A stretch of DNA of 45,415 nt from Akkermansia muciniphila (GCA_945861565.1 CAMAUY010000031.1:1-45415); one strand, 5' to 3'; shown: positions 17,311-26,650, counted from the first letter of the stretch. Notes: generated by a model from the sequence alone, not told the origin. Numbers and translations are program-made.

Positions 17311-17621
17311 GAAGTCAGGCGCGGTTTCAACGTGGGGTAATAACACGTCCTTGCGGGGGTATCGTCAACCGCATTGTCAACGGACAATGGCATCGGGGCG
17401 TAGAGTAGGCGGAGCCGACGGATTGAGTGGCATGAGGCCAATGACCGTCGACCCGACAGTTCCATACGATATCCCGCTTGTAGTTCGGCTTCGCAGCCTC
17501 ATCCCGGATACCGCGTTTCGATCGTGAACCGTCTAACTTTCCAACGAGCAAGACGTCTCGGCTCAATATCCGGAGTCCCGGATTCGGGGAGCGGGCGGCG
17601 CCTTAGGTACTTTTTCCCCGT
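17311..17621. other. Gene-free interval carrying the DUF1549 promoter
   Basis: Besides the promoter and palindrome at 17340-17388, I see nothing recognisable. No terminator with a T tract follows the CotH-like gene that enters from the other side. Confidence 0.5.
17340..17388 (-). promoter_or_regulatory. Sigma70-like promoter with adjoining ATTGTC palindrome
   Basis: On the minus strand TTGACG (17363-17368) and TGTTAT (17340-17345) are spaced by 17 bases, close to the consensus. Transcription would start near 17333, about 20 bases before the ATG at 17310. Immediately upstream lies a perfect 6-4-6 palindrome, ATTGTC CGTT GACAAT (17373-17388), a possible operator. Confidence 0.55.
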
Positions 17622-20600
17622 TCAGCGCAGCAGCGCCCGGTAGAGACGCGCACCGGCGACGGGAATGATCCCGAATTCCACCGTGCCATCCCGTTGCGCC
17701 ACCTGAGTGTCCTCTGCCTGCCACGTGCCCAGAGCGAGATCGGCACGTTGCTGAAGCGCATATGTTCGTCCGGGTTCACCCGTAAACCGAATGCGCAAGA
17801 CGCCTTTCACGAAAGTGGCCTGCAACCGCACCGGAATTGGATCGGTCACAAAGGTCTCGGCGACCGGGCCCGACCAGACGCTGGCGAGTGGCGGATTATC
17901 GGGACCGGTGAGGGCGATGTGGTTGGGATTTCGCGCGCGGGCGACCACTCGGTGGTTGGCGTTGATTGCCACCGGTCCGGTGTACTCCATCGCTCCGGGA
18001 GCGAACTCGTCTCCGGTGTCGCTGCCCTGGGCGCGAGGATCGGTTCCATCCAGCGTGTAGTACACCGTGGTGTCAGCCGGGACGTTGAGCGTCACCGTGT
18101 ATCCCCTGGGAACGATTTGTCCTGGCACGGTAAAGGATGGCGGAGGGACAAACTGGCTGTCGATGAAGGTGGTCCGAGTGCGCAGCCACGTCTTGAGCAG
18201 GCGGATCTCGCCCGCGTAGCTGCCGCCCCGGGGCTCATGGCGCCATCGGGCATACTCGCGAGGCTGGGCCTTGCGGACCTGGCCCGTCAGGTCGTCCACC
18301 AAACGGGTCAAATTGGTGAGGCTGAAGTGGGATCGGCGAAGATCCTGATAGCGGTCGATATAGGCCTGAAAAAAATCAGGATCCGAGAACAGGCGATCCC
18401 ACCAAGGATAGTTGAAGAAGTCGGTGCCCATGTCACTGACCGTTGATCGCCAAGTGTCGGCCTCGGCATCCCGCCCGTCCGTCGAGCAGAGCGCCCGATC
18501 GAAGTCCCACAGCGGCCCGAAGTGTAGCTTGCCCTCGCGTTGCTTGTAAAAATAGGTGCTCAGGCGGAGGGCATCGACGTTAAACGTCAGCACGTTCAGC
18601 CAATGGTGATCGATCCAGGATCCGACATCCACATAGGCTCGGTAGCCGTTGATCGGATCCCGGTAGTTCTCTCCGTAGAGGGCGTTGCCAAAGTCATTCA
18701 TATAGCTCTCGAGATAGTTTCGCTGAGCGGTCCGATCACTCCGGACGATCTCCTCCTCCTTGGGGCTGACGAAGAGGATTTCCCGGTTGGCGGCGTAGAA
18801 TCCGCCGTCCCCCGGATCGGCGCGATCGATCTTCATCAGGTAGCCGCCGCTGATGTCCGGCAGCTGGGTCTGACCGGAAAACAGCTTGGGAGCATCGACT
18901 CGGTTGCGATCGAGTTTAATCTTCTCCTCGAGAACGTAGATGCCGCCATAGCTGGTCTGGCTGACCGGCCCCAAACCCTGCTCGACGAGGTACACTTCGA
19001 CAAAGCGGGTCCGCGGAGAATAGCGGCCGATGTCCCGGCTGAGCTGATGCGCATACGGATTATGAATCAGGATCGGCTCGAATTGGTTCGGCGCATAGAG
19101 CACCCAGTCTGGATCAGCCGGCATGCCCAGGATTCCAAGGGAACGGCCGAAAGCGAATTCATCCTGAAACTCCAACTTCAGACTGACCTTGGAAATCCCC
19201 TCGGTGCTCGATCCTCGGGCAGCGATCGCCGCCCGCGAGGTGAGCGACGGGAGGCGGGTGAGCGAGGTGACACCCGTGGTGTCCGGTTCGTACAGTTGCA
19301 CACTGGCGTAAGTTTCCGTGTTGGCGGACGGGCGTCCCCGGTCGAAGTGATGGATGAGCAGGACCGGGAGATCGGAGGTAAAGGCGGCCAATGGAGCGGT
19401 GATTGGAACAAACGTCTCACTGCGCAGCGAGCCCGGCAGGAGTCCGCTGACGAAGGACCGCGTGCGCACCTGGACCGCGTTGGTCAGAACGAGAGGGATG
19501 GCATAGGCCGCGGATGCGGGTGTAGGTGAGGTGCCGTCGGTGGTGTACCGAATGACGGCCGCCGGATTCGTCGTAAAGAGCGCCAAGCTCAATTGGCCCT
19601 GGTAGGTCCGACCGGAGTCGCTGAACTCGACCGGTGGAGAGAAGCCCGAGCCCTGCTGCTGGTTGAGCCTTCCCGGGGTGGGCGTCGGGAAAAATCCGAC
19701 TAGATTCGGCGCGCCGGCGGCCAGGCCGTACGAGATATCCTCCCGTTGCGTTGGGTAGTTGGCGATGGCGGACACCACCTCCCCGGCGGGATTGGACAGC
19801 GCCACGAAACCTCCCGCCTCTTGCTGAAGCTTGAAATTCGTGTGCAATCGGACGGGGTTCTTGGTGCGGTCCTTGCCCGAAGCAAAGATCACGAGGAAGC
19901 TTTTCTCGGCGAGGCTAAGAACCGGCAACCGCCACTTCTTGAGGTTGGCCGGATCATCCGAGAGCCACCATCCAGTCAGGCTGATACTGTGCCGGTCAGA
20001 GTTGAACAGTTCGACCCAGTCCGGCGTATCACCCTCTTCATCCCGCAAGGTCCGGTCATTGTCGGCCATCAACTCGTTCAGCAACACTCCCGAGCCAGGT
20101 GCCGTGGGATCTACCACGAAGGACCACGAGTCGCCGGCAAACGGATGGGGAACGGACGCCAGATCCCGAATACCGTGACCGCTACGAAACTCCACGGTGA
20201 CCGGTCCCGATCCGGCGGACGGGAAGCTGAAGAGGAACTGACCCGGCGCAAATTCCACCCGCTCAGTGGCCGCCACTCCGTTGACCAACAGGTCCGCGGC
20301 ATCAACGCCCCGAACCGGGCGACTGAACTGGATCTCAAGTGAGCTGAATTCGCGCAGGAGGGCCCCTGCGGAGGGCAGTACCCGTTCCACCACCGGGATC
20401 GACGTATCCACGGTGGTTTCCAAAGTGGGACTCAACACAAAATCGCTGCTGTCGTTCAGCGAGGCATTGAAGGCGTGGATCGCCAGCACGTTGCGTCCCG
20501 ATCGCAGCACGGTGGAGGGACGGCCCACGGGGTACTCCTCGACGGACAAGGGCTCGGGAAACGTCCGATTGGCAACGGCGTCCGGTCCCAAATCCCCGCC

Positions 20601-20990
20601 CGGTACATTGTACCGCGCCACTTCCTGACCATTGATCCACGCGACAAAGCCGTCGTCCGACAGGACCTTGAGCGCGACGGAACTAAACTCGTCCGGATGG
20701 GGGATGTCGAACGTCCGGCGCAGGTACACGCTCGTATAGTTCCCGCGCATGTCGGGAAGCTCCGTTCCGATCAGCGGTTCCCCGTAAAAGAACGGCTCCG
20801 CACCGGTCTCCCAATCGTCGTCCGCGAAGTCTGGCTGCCGCCACGCCTCCCCGTCGTCCGACGGGGAGAAAAAACCCCGGAAGAACTGCCAGGAAGCGCC
20901 CGACGGTATCGGGCCATCGGCCAATGGACCCCCCACCGACCATCCCCAGATGATCGTCAAAAGTCCTAATCTCAGCACACACCGCATCAT
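17622..20990 (-). CDS. CotH-kinase-domain protein with lamin-tail and chitobiase-like modules
   Basis: A 1122-residue secreted multidomain protein. Signal peptide 1 to about 25; a galactose-binding-like sandwich with LKVLSDDGFVAWINGQEVAR about 70-200; Ig-like domain about 200-300; lamin-tail domain from about 303 (GVLLNELMADND, DWVELFN); chitobiase-type beta domain (IRYTTDGTSPTP); CotH-like atypical kinase about 560-960 with GGIYVLEEKIKLDRNRVD near 683 and LWDFDRALCSTDGRD near 830, the latter carrying the metal-binding DFD; a second YYTLDGTDP module and a Verrucomicrobia-type C-terminal module. CotH kinases phosphorylate surface proteins. A GAGGGA sequence precedes two adjacent ATGs (20990, 20987), so either may be the start; the frame beyond to 21212 would overlap the neighbouring gene. 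Confidence 0.85.
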   Translation of the reverse strand: MMRCVLRLGLLTIIWGWSVGGPLADGPIPSGASWQFFRGFFSPSDDGEAWRQPDFADDDWETGAEPFFYGEPLIGTELPDMRGNYTSVYLRRTFDIPHPDEFSSVALKVLSDDGFVAWINGQEVARYNVPGGDLGPDAVANRTFPEPLSVEEYPVGRPSTVLRSGRNVLAIHAFNASLNDSSDFVLSPTLETTVDTSIPVVERVLPSAGALLREFSSLEIQFSRPVRGVDAADLLVNGVAATERVEFAPGQFLFSFPSAGSGPVTVEFRSGHGIRDLASVPHPFAGDSWSFVVDPTAPGSGVLLNELMADNDRTLRDEEGDTPDWVELFNSDRHSISLTGWWLSDDPANLKKWRLPVLSLAEKSFLVIFASGKDRTKNPVRLHTNFKLQQEAGGFVALSNPAGEVVSAIANYPTQREDISYGLAAGAPNLVGFFPTPTPGRLNQQQGSGFSPPVEFSDSGRTYQGQLSLALFTTNPAAVIRYTTDGTSPTPASAAYAIPLVLTNAVQVRTRSFVSGLLPGSLRSETFVPITAPLAAFTSDLPVLLIHHFDRGRPSANTETYASVQLYEPDTTGVTSLTRLPSLTSRAAIAARGSSTEGISKVSLKLEFQDEFAFGRSLGILGMPADPDWVLYAPNQFEPILIHNPYAHQLSRDIGRYSPRTRFVEVYLVEQGLGPVSQTSYGGIYVLEEKIKLDRNRVDAPKLFSGQTQLPDISGGYLMKIDRADPGDGGFYAANREILFVSPKEEEIVRSDRTAQRNYLESYMNDFGNALYGENYRDPINGYRAYVDVGSWIDHHWLNVLTFNVDALRLSTYFYKQREGKLHFGPLWDFDRALCSTDGRDAEADTWRSTVSDMGTDFFNYPWWDRLFSDPDFFQAYIDRYQDLRRSHFSLTNLTRLVDDLTGQVRKAQPREYARWRHEPRGGSYAGEIRLLKTWLRTRTTFIDSQFVPPPSFTVPGQIVPRGYTVTLNVPADTTVYYTLDGTDPRAQGSDTGDEFAPGAMEYTGPVAINANHRVVARARNPNHIALTGPDNPPLASVWSGPVAETFVTDPIPVRLQATFVKGVLRIRFTGEPGRTYALQQRADLALGTWQAEDTQVAQRDGTVEFGIIPVAGARLYRALLR

Positions 20991-21123
20991 CGGATCCCTC
21001 ATCAATGTCGCGAAGCACCCGCCCTGGTGCAATTGCGAGTTGCATCGATGGAGGGCGGCTGAGAGCCGATCAGCAAAGCGGCCCGATCCAAATGGCTGGC
21101 AATGAATTTTCCCTCGAGTCGGA

Positions 21124-23133
21124 CTACGGTCCGGTGCCGGCCATCTTCCATCGCTCGTCGAAGAAGTTCGCGTCCGACACGCCTTTCTCCAAACGCTCGG
21201 AGCGAGGGACACTCATGGCGAGGATGGCCCAGTCGGGCAGCTTGGGCGTTTGCTGCGAATTGCTCGCGCCGCCCACCAGCGCAAAAGTAAAGCCGCTGTT
21301 CACCACGATGTAGCGTTTCGGGTTGAGCGGATTCGGGAAGATGAAGGCGGGCGCGTATTGGTCCACCGCCCAGGTCTTGCCACCGGCCACGATGCCTGCG
21401 GCCGTCCATTGGATCGGAAGCTGGTCGGCGACGGCAGCGAGTATCGTGTTGCTTTGAGGATCACCGAAGAGAATGAGATTGTGCTGGGCGATGTCGGAAC
21501 CGGAGACGGCCGAATCGTTTTTTACCCGCGGTTCGCCGCGATGCTGGCGGCGCCATTGGCCCGTGGCGTAGGTCAACTCGTCCTCAACCCACGCGCCCGC
21601 CTTCGCATTCATCGCCGTGCCCGTCGGTTTCACAAACAAGAAACTTTCCATGAAGGCGTCATCGATGGGGCCTTGGAGGCCGTGAGTCTTGACCCAAGCG
21701 CCGACTGCAGCGCGCGGCGCTGAGCCGCGATCCCATCGCCCGTTGCTCTTGGCGAACAACAGCGGAACGGACGGATCGCCCTCGAACCGTTTACCGTCGA
21801 GGACGACTGAGGTTCCCGCAGGCAAAGCGAGTGTGATGCCCGCGATTCCCCGGGTGGCAATCGTCGCCGTGCCATCGTCCAATTCCGCCTCCACAGTCGC
21901 CCGCTCCCAGTGCTGCTCCAACGCGTCCACCGTCACCCACTTCATCTGGTTAAAGCGGAGCGAAAACAGCACGAACCGCACCCTCTTCGGGAACGGGTCG
22001 AGGCCTTTGGCGGCGGCGGCATCCATCAGCTCGCCCACGCGCTCCTGGGCCTTCGGCTCGTATTTGTGCCCCACACCCAGACCGATGATGTGGGTCATCT
22101 TCATGCCCTCCGCCCGGAGCGCGGTTTCCATCAAGTCGGCGGCCTGTCGCTGACTGTCCAATTCGCCACTGTAGGCAACGAGCGTGGTGTTGAAAAAATT
22201 CGCAGCATAGTCCGTGGCGTCGTAGAGCCGCCAGAGCTTCTGCTCGTACCAAGCCGGCTTGGGCTCCTTGGCAGCGATATTTTGATAGACCCATACCTCG
22301 GTGAAGCCCGCGCCCGGATTGGCCGCCGCCCACCGGCCAGCGTGATGCGCACCGAGATGCCAGGTCGCCGCGCCGCCCATCGAGAAACCGCGTACGGAGA
22401 CGCGCTGGTCGTCAATCGGGTAGTGCTGCTGCACGTGGGCCAGAGATTCAAAAGCATCCACCTCGCCGGCGAATTTATAGGCGTTCATGAAACGGCCGTA
22501 CGGGTGGAGCACGAAGGCTCCCGCCGGCGAGAACTGGTTTCGCGCCTTCTCGCCCATCCGACCGGTGAGGAAATTGACTTCGCTGAGTGTATCGCCCCGG
22601 CCATGGAACCAGTAGTCGAGCCGGTGCGGGCGGTTCGTCCCCGACTTGAACGTCTCCGGCACAACCAGGCCGTAAGGTTGCACCGAGCCGTCGAGCTTGG
22701 AGACATAGCCGCGAACAACGTTGCCGGTGGCGGTGGTCCATGGCGCGCGGCCAGCACGGAGTTGCGCGGCGCGCTCCCGGCCCGCGGCGAGCAGGTCGCG
22801 GGCGGACTTGAATTCAGCAGTCTGGTAAAACATGTCGTCCTCGAGTGCGTAGCGGACGGCGCTATAAAAGATCTGCACGTCGGGCAGCAGCGGTCGGAGC
22901 GCCGGCTGGTTTGTTGCCAGCCACGAGGCGAGCTCCTGCAATTCGTTTCCGAGTGCGGTCACGCCCGCCTCCAACTCGGCGCGGATCGCGGGTGGCACGT
23001 TGGTTCCCTTCGGCGGGTAGAGACCAATCTTATATTCTGGCGTGCCCTCCTTCTTCACGGTGGTCTTTTTCTCGTCCGCCGCAAAGACCGGCAGGACCAG
23101 ACAAAGCAGGAGAAGGAGGATGTGTCTCTTCAT
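21124..23133 (-). CDS. Secreted alpha/beta hydrolase, prolyl-oligopeptidase/esterase type
   Basis: A 669-residue exported hydrolase. Signal peptide 1-18 (MKRHILLLLLCLVLPVFA). The hydrolase domain has DYWFHGRGDT, the nucleophile elbow GFSMGG near residue 250 and an H-K-Y stretch (GLGVGHKYEP) that may hold the catalytic His. The second half is all-beta with FVLFSLRFNQMKWVTVDAL, then FLFVKPTG and NLILFGDPQSNTIL, a layout seen in many secreted verrucomicrobial and planctomycetal esterase-like proteins. The ATG at 23133 starts directly at the signal peptide. It sits 25 bases after the P450 gene, so they may be co-transcribed. The substrate is unknown; carbohydrate esters or peptides are the usual candidates. 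Confidence 0.78.
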   Translation of the reverse strand: MKRHILLLLLCLVLPVFAADEKKTTVKKEGTPEYKIGLYPPKGTNVPPAIRAELEAGVTALGNELQELASWLATNQPALRPLLPDVQIFYSAVRYALEDDMFYQTAEFKSARDLLAAGRERAAQLRAGRAPWTTATGNVVRGYVSKLDGSVQPYGLVVPETFKSGTNRPHRLDYWFHGRGDTLSEVNFLTGRMGEKARNQFSPAGAFVLHPYGRFMNAYKFAGEVDAFESLAHVQQHYPIDDQRVSVRGFSMGGAATWHLGAHHAGRWAAANPGAGFTEVWVYQNIAAKEPKPAWYEQKLWRLYDATDYAANFFNTTLVAYSGELDSQRQAADLMETALRAEGMKMTHIIGLGVGHKYEPKAQERVGELMDAAAAKGLDPFPKRVRFVLFSLRFNQMKWVTVDALEQHWERATVEAELDDGTATIATRGIAGITLALPAGTSVVLDGKRFEGDPSVPLLFAKSNGRWDRGSAPRAAVGAWVKTHGLQGPIDDAFMESFLFVKPTGTAMNAKAGAWVEDELTYATGQWRRQHRGEPRVKNDSAVSGSDIAQHNLILFGDPQSNTILAAVADQLPIQWTAAGIVAGGKTWAVDQYAPAFIFPNPLNPKRYIVVNSGFTFALVGGASNSQQTPKLPDWAILAMSVPRSERLEKGVSDANFFDERWKMAGTGP

Positions 23134-23158
23134 AGAATTGAGCAGGCCCGAAGGGGGC

Positions 23159-24316
23159 TCAGCCGGGAGTCAGTTGGAGCGTCAAATACTCGTAGCCATT
23201 CGCGCGCTGGTAGCGCGCCTCGTTTTCCACGTGCTGCTTCGATTCGATCACCCGAATGCGCCCAACGCGCACCGTGAGCGCTTCCAAAAGGCTGCGCACG
23301 ATCAAGCGCGCGTGGGACGCGCCGAGGCAAAGGTGCGGCCCGAAGCCGAAGGAAATGTGCGGGTTGGGTCGGCGATCAAGGCGAATCTCCTCGGGCGCTT
23401 CGAATACCGTCTCATCGAAATTCGCCGAGGCCCAACCCAGTGAAACGCGCCCATCCGCCGGGACCGTGACTCCATGCATCACCGTCTCCACCGGGCAGAC
23501 GCGGCCGATGTGGGTCAAGGGCATGAAGACGCGGAAGAATTCCTCGCCCGCGTGAACAATGCGCCTCGGATCCTCCCGCAGGTAGGCGAGGGCTTCCGGG
23601 TTCCCGCCGAAATACGCGAGGATGGAGGAAATGCTGTGGATGATCGTATCACGCCCACCGGCGAAGGTTAGGTTGCCAAAGCCCATCATCTCCTCACGGG
23701 TCAGCGCCCGGCCGCGATACTTGGCCTTCGTCAGCGCGCTAAAAAAATCCTCGCCTGGATTCGCCTCGGCCCGGTCGAACTGCGCGCCCAGATACGCTTC
23801 GAGCGATGTGCCTTTCTTGAACGTGCCGCCCGTCACCTTGAAGACGTGCATGCCCCAACCAATCCAGGTGTCCGCCTCCGACTCGGGCACGTTCAACAGG
23901 TAGGTGAGCGCGCGCGACTGCACCGGCAGCGCAAAGTCATTGACGACCTCGATGGACTGCCGGCCCAGCGCTTCGGAAAGTTTCTCCTCGATCAACGCCT
24001 CCACCTTCGCAATCACGTCGGGTTGTTTGGCACGCTGAAAGAATGGCTCAACGATGGCCCGATACTCCGTGTGCTCCGGCGGATTGGTCTCGATCGGTAG
24101 TTGCCGCATCGTCCGGACCGCTTCCTCCGACGGGATCGGCACGCGGAACGGCGCATCCGAGCTGAACGTCTTCCAGTCCTTCGCCGCGATGCGCACGTCT
24201 TCATGGCGCAGAATCATCGGCACCATCTCGCCCTGAAAAGGGCACTTCAGAACGCCGTCTTTTCTTCGGGCCTCGTGAAAGGGATCGGGAATGTTGTTCA
24301 ATTGCGTGGTGTCCAC
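23159..24316 (-). CDS. Cytochrome P450, soluble bacterial type
   Basis: A 385-residue monooxygenase, short for the family but with all key parts. The oxygen-binding helix I AGGRDT is at 219-224, the helix K Glu259-x-x-Arg262 is in EEFFR, and the heme loop FGFGPHLCLG (323-332) has the thiolate ligand Cys330. No membrane anchor, so cytoplasmic. It needs electrons from a ferredoxin and reductase that are not encoded nearby. Its start codon lies 19 bases inside the end of the ceramidase-like gene, and an esterase-like gene follows by 25 bases, so a lipid or ester substrate is a fair guess. No CYP family assignment is possible by eye. Confidence 0.92.
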   Translation of the reverse strand: MDTTQLNNIPDPFHEARRKDGVLKCPFQGEMVPMILRHEDVRIAAKDWKTFSSDAPFRVPIPSEEAVRTMRQLPIETNPPEHTEYRAIVEPFFQRAKQPDVIAKVEALIEEKLSEALGRQSIEVVNDFALPVQSRALTYLLNVPESEADTWIGWGMHVFKVTGGTFKKGTSLEAYLGAQFDRAEANPGEDFFSALTKAKYRGRALTREEMMGFGNLTFAGGRDTIIHSISSILAYFGGNPEALAYLREDPRRIVHAGEEFFRVFMPLTHIGRVCPVETVMHGVTVPADGRVSLGWASANFDETVFEAPEEIRLDRRPNPHISFGFGPHLCLGASHARLIVRSLLEALTVRVGRIRVIESKQHVENEARYQRANGYEYLTLQLTPG

Positions 24317-25821
24317 ATGTCTTTGAGGAGGCGTGATGTTTCCTCAACCAGCACACGTCCCCCTTCCGGGCCAACCACTCCATCGTCGATTCGCCCGCTG
24401 TACCCGCCTCCCTGAACGGCCCGCTCCGTGGCCAGATATGCGGAGCAGTCGGCCGTAAGCTGGACGACCGAAGTCTGAGCGGCGGGGCTTCTCGCCTTCA
24501 TCCTCAATCCGTAGTCGGTATAGAGCTCGAACGGATTGGTAACGATGGCCAGATCATCGAATCGCAAGGCGTGTATCTCCGCGCGATAGTAAGGCTCGGT
24601 TTTCTGCAGTTCGTAGCGCGCCATCATGGTCCGACTGACGCGCCAGTTGATGTAATCCGGGCTGGTCAACCGGTCGAATTTGTCTTTGCCGGCATTGAAA
24701 ATGGCGGATGCCTCCGCAAAGCGCTGTTCTGAGACTTTCCAGACCGGCAGCTGGAAATGCTCCACTCGATGATCAAACCAAACCTCAGCGCGGCTGGACT
24801 CGCGAGCAACGCCCGCCACATCCTCCACCGCGTGAACGATGCGCCGGGCTATTTCCTGACGATAGCTGAGCTTTCGACGTTTGAGCATATCCGCCTCGGA
24901 AGACTTACCCACCTGAATGTGTGGCGACTGATCACCACTGGCTCCCGTCACCGGCAAGACAAAGAGGCCCGCAGAAAACCGCTCTCTCAGCAAGAGTCGC
25001 GCGTCAGACCAGAAGTCCGCGGACAGATAAAGCTCCCCCTCGACTTCCTGCGATGGACAATAGAGGGCGAGGGCGATTCCGACGATCTGTCCATCGCGCC
25101 AGAAAAAGAGCGCGTCCACCGAATCGTCGGATGTCCCCTCCGTGTGCGAGAAATTGGGATCCTTGGTGTCACCGTACAGGCGCGTTGTCCCGTCGAAATA
25201 AACGGCTCGCCGGTTGCGAGCAATCGCGGCATGGCTGAGGACCGAACTGAACTGCCCAGGCTGTCTTGACTTCCAAGCCCGAACGACCGCTGCGGCGATT
25301 TGCCGCTCCAGGAAATCCAAATACTCCCGGGGTCGCATGATGTTCTGCTGATCTGCGGGAATCCGATAGGCCCAACTGCCGGCGAAATCATAAGGATGGA
25401 GATCCGTCTCGTCCGCGTCAGTGATCGCCGGAGCCGTATGCGTATGGGTTGCCGAGATCACAATCTTCATGACATCAAGGTCCGGAAGCGATTTTGTGAC
25501 GAGGTTGCGGATATTCTTAACCGTTTTTCGGCGTATTCCAGACAGATCGCACGAGACCCACACCCCTTGATCGATGACGCCTTGCGCATCGCGAGTCTCG
25601 ATCGCCAGGGCCGTCACTGTGATCGGATCATGCACGTCGCCGCTGATTCGCGTATGGTACTGTCCGCCAATTGCGACGGGCTTGTTCGGCACAATGCTCT
25701 CGCTGGCCCAGCCGAAAGACAGGCTGCCACGTCTCTTGACACCTCCTTCGCCGGCGAGATTGTAGTTCAGAGGCACGAGACAAACTGCACACAGCAGTAT
25801 CGCTTTACGAAGAATGTTCAT
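24298..25821 (-). CDS. Neutral-ceramidase-like secreted amidase
   Basis: A 507-residue exported protein related to the N-terminal catalytic domain of neutral/alkaline ceramidases, zinc amidases that cut N-acyl sphingoid bases. Signal segment 1-23; SFGWASESIVPNKPVAIGGQ (35-54) and DPITVTALAIE match the family start. The ISATHTHTAP motif (122-131) provides the zinc-binding histidines, and GASGDQSP resembles the nucleophile-containing GD-x-SP loop. It lacks the C-terminal Ig-like domain of full ceramidases. The ATG at 25821 begins the signal peptide; the frame extends to 25905 without support. It overlaps the P450 gene by 19 bases. Other N-acyl substrates are possible. Confidence 0.8.
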   Translation of the reverse strand: MNILRKAILLCAVCLVPLNYNLAGEGGVKRRGSLSFGWASESIVPNKPVAIGGQYHTRISGDVHDPITVTALAIETRDAQGVIDQGVWVSCDLSGIRRKTVKNIRNLVTKSLPDLDVMKIVISATHTHTAPAITDADETDLHPYDFAGSWAYRIPADQQNIMRPREYLDFLERQIAAAVVRAWKSRQPGQFSSVLSHAAIARNRRAVYFDGTTRLYGDTKDPNFSHTEGTSDDSVDALFFWRDGQIVGIALALYCPSQEVEGELYLSADFWSDARLLLRERFSAGLFVLPVTGASGDQSPHIQVGKSSEADMLKRRKLSYRQEIARRIVHAVEDVAGVARESSRAEVWFDHRVEHFQLPVWKVSEQRFAEASAIFNAGKDKFDRLTSPDYINWRVSRTMMARYELQKTEPYYRAEIHALRFDDLAIVTNPFELYTDYGLRMKARSPAAQTSVVQLTADCSAYLATERAVQGGGYSGRIDDGVVGPEGGRVLVEETSRLLKDMWTPRN

Positions 25822-26225
25822 GAGACGCAGACCGCGAGAACAACTCAGCAATTGAGGTGTATAGGCCAGATTTTGATCACGCCCGACGAATTGGGTAAAC
25901 GACATTTTTCTCCGCGCCCACCGCCCGTAGCTTCCCTGCGTATCCCGAAGTTGTTGGAGAAGGTAGCGGACGCCGCGCCGTTCAGGCGCGGCACGAACCG
26001 CGCAGCGGCCCTGTCCGCCCGTTGGAGGCAGGCGGGGTTGTCGCAGCGCGACAACCCTCTACCAACAACTTCGCGATGCACTGGTAGCTTCCGCTCGACG
26101 CTGGTAGATTTGACAGTTTCCTCAGGCATGGGCGTCGAGAATCGAAGGGTTGCTTCGCAGGAGTCGGGTGCCATTTCCCTGCGCGCGGGGCGGCAACCGG
26201 TAAAGGGTCATACGGTGAAAACGTT
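25822..26225. other. Gene-free stretch with a 128-base inverted-repeat element
   Basis: Holds the element at 25946-26073. The rest is sequence upstream of the ceramidase-like gene and downstream of the SulP remnant, in which I see nothing coding. Confidence 0.6.
25946..26073. repeat. 128-base element with perfect 12-base terminal inverted repeats
   Basis: Starts CGAAGTTGTTGG and ends CCAACAACTTCG. The interior has AGCGGACGCCGCG, a CGTTCAGGCGCGGCACG block, GCGGCCCTGTCCGCCCG and a GGTTGTCGCAGCGCGACAAC hairpin. A second, right-truncated copy is at 45047-45184. Too short to encode a transposase. Confidence 0.85.
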
Positions 26226-26633
26226 TCAAATCGCAATCTGCTTCTGAAATGCCTCGACCGCGTCGGCGACGGATGGGAACCGGTTGACCGCGCCAAGCTT
26301 TGAGTAAACCCCTTCGGTGCGCAAACGCTCGCGCACGGAGGAGCGCGCCTCCACGGCCTGCACTCGGATACCCGTCGCGGTGAGTTCATCCGCCACGCTC
26401 CCGAGCATGTGCGCACTGTACAGGTCGACCCGCGGTGCTGCCGAAAGGTCCAGTACAACGAGCTTGGGCGCGACGGTTTCGGCACGGACCCGATCCACAA
26501 TTGTATCGCGTACGTGATCCATATTGAAATAGACCAAGCCCGACTCAGGCCGGAAGATCATGACGCCAGGAATCAGCTCGTTGTCTGCATGCCGCTCGCG
26601 ATCGGAGAACCGCCGCGTGCCGGGGATGCGCCC
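26226..26633 (-). pseudogene. 3' remnant of a SulP-family sulfate permease (STAS domain)
   Basis: The minus-strand frame reads GRIPGTRRFSDRERH (from about 26633), then NELIPGVMIFRPESGLVYFN and a complete STAS domain to the stop at 26226 (LVVLDLSAAPRVD with the nucleotide-binding-like loop, then FQKQIAI). This is the cytoplasmic tail that follows the last membrane helix in SulP anion transporters. The membrane part, about 400 residues, is missing: the frame runs straight into the 3' end of the fucose-isomerase-like gene, which uses another frame. An internal ATG at 26561 could still produce a 111-residue STAS protein, so a free-standing regulator is possible, but its start would fall inside a strand of the domain. 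Confidence 0.75.
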
Positions 26634-26650
26634 AGGACATCGCAGGCGGG

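Noticed and set aside
21910-23277. 455-residue plus-strand frame opposite the esterase-like gene
   Set aside because: Shadow of the real minus-strand hydrolase; His/Arg-rich composition typical of antisense frames.
25845-26174. 109-residue frame over the 128-base element
   Set aside because: Composed largely of the element's chance translation, with a related run in the 45047 copy.
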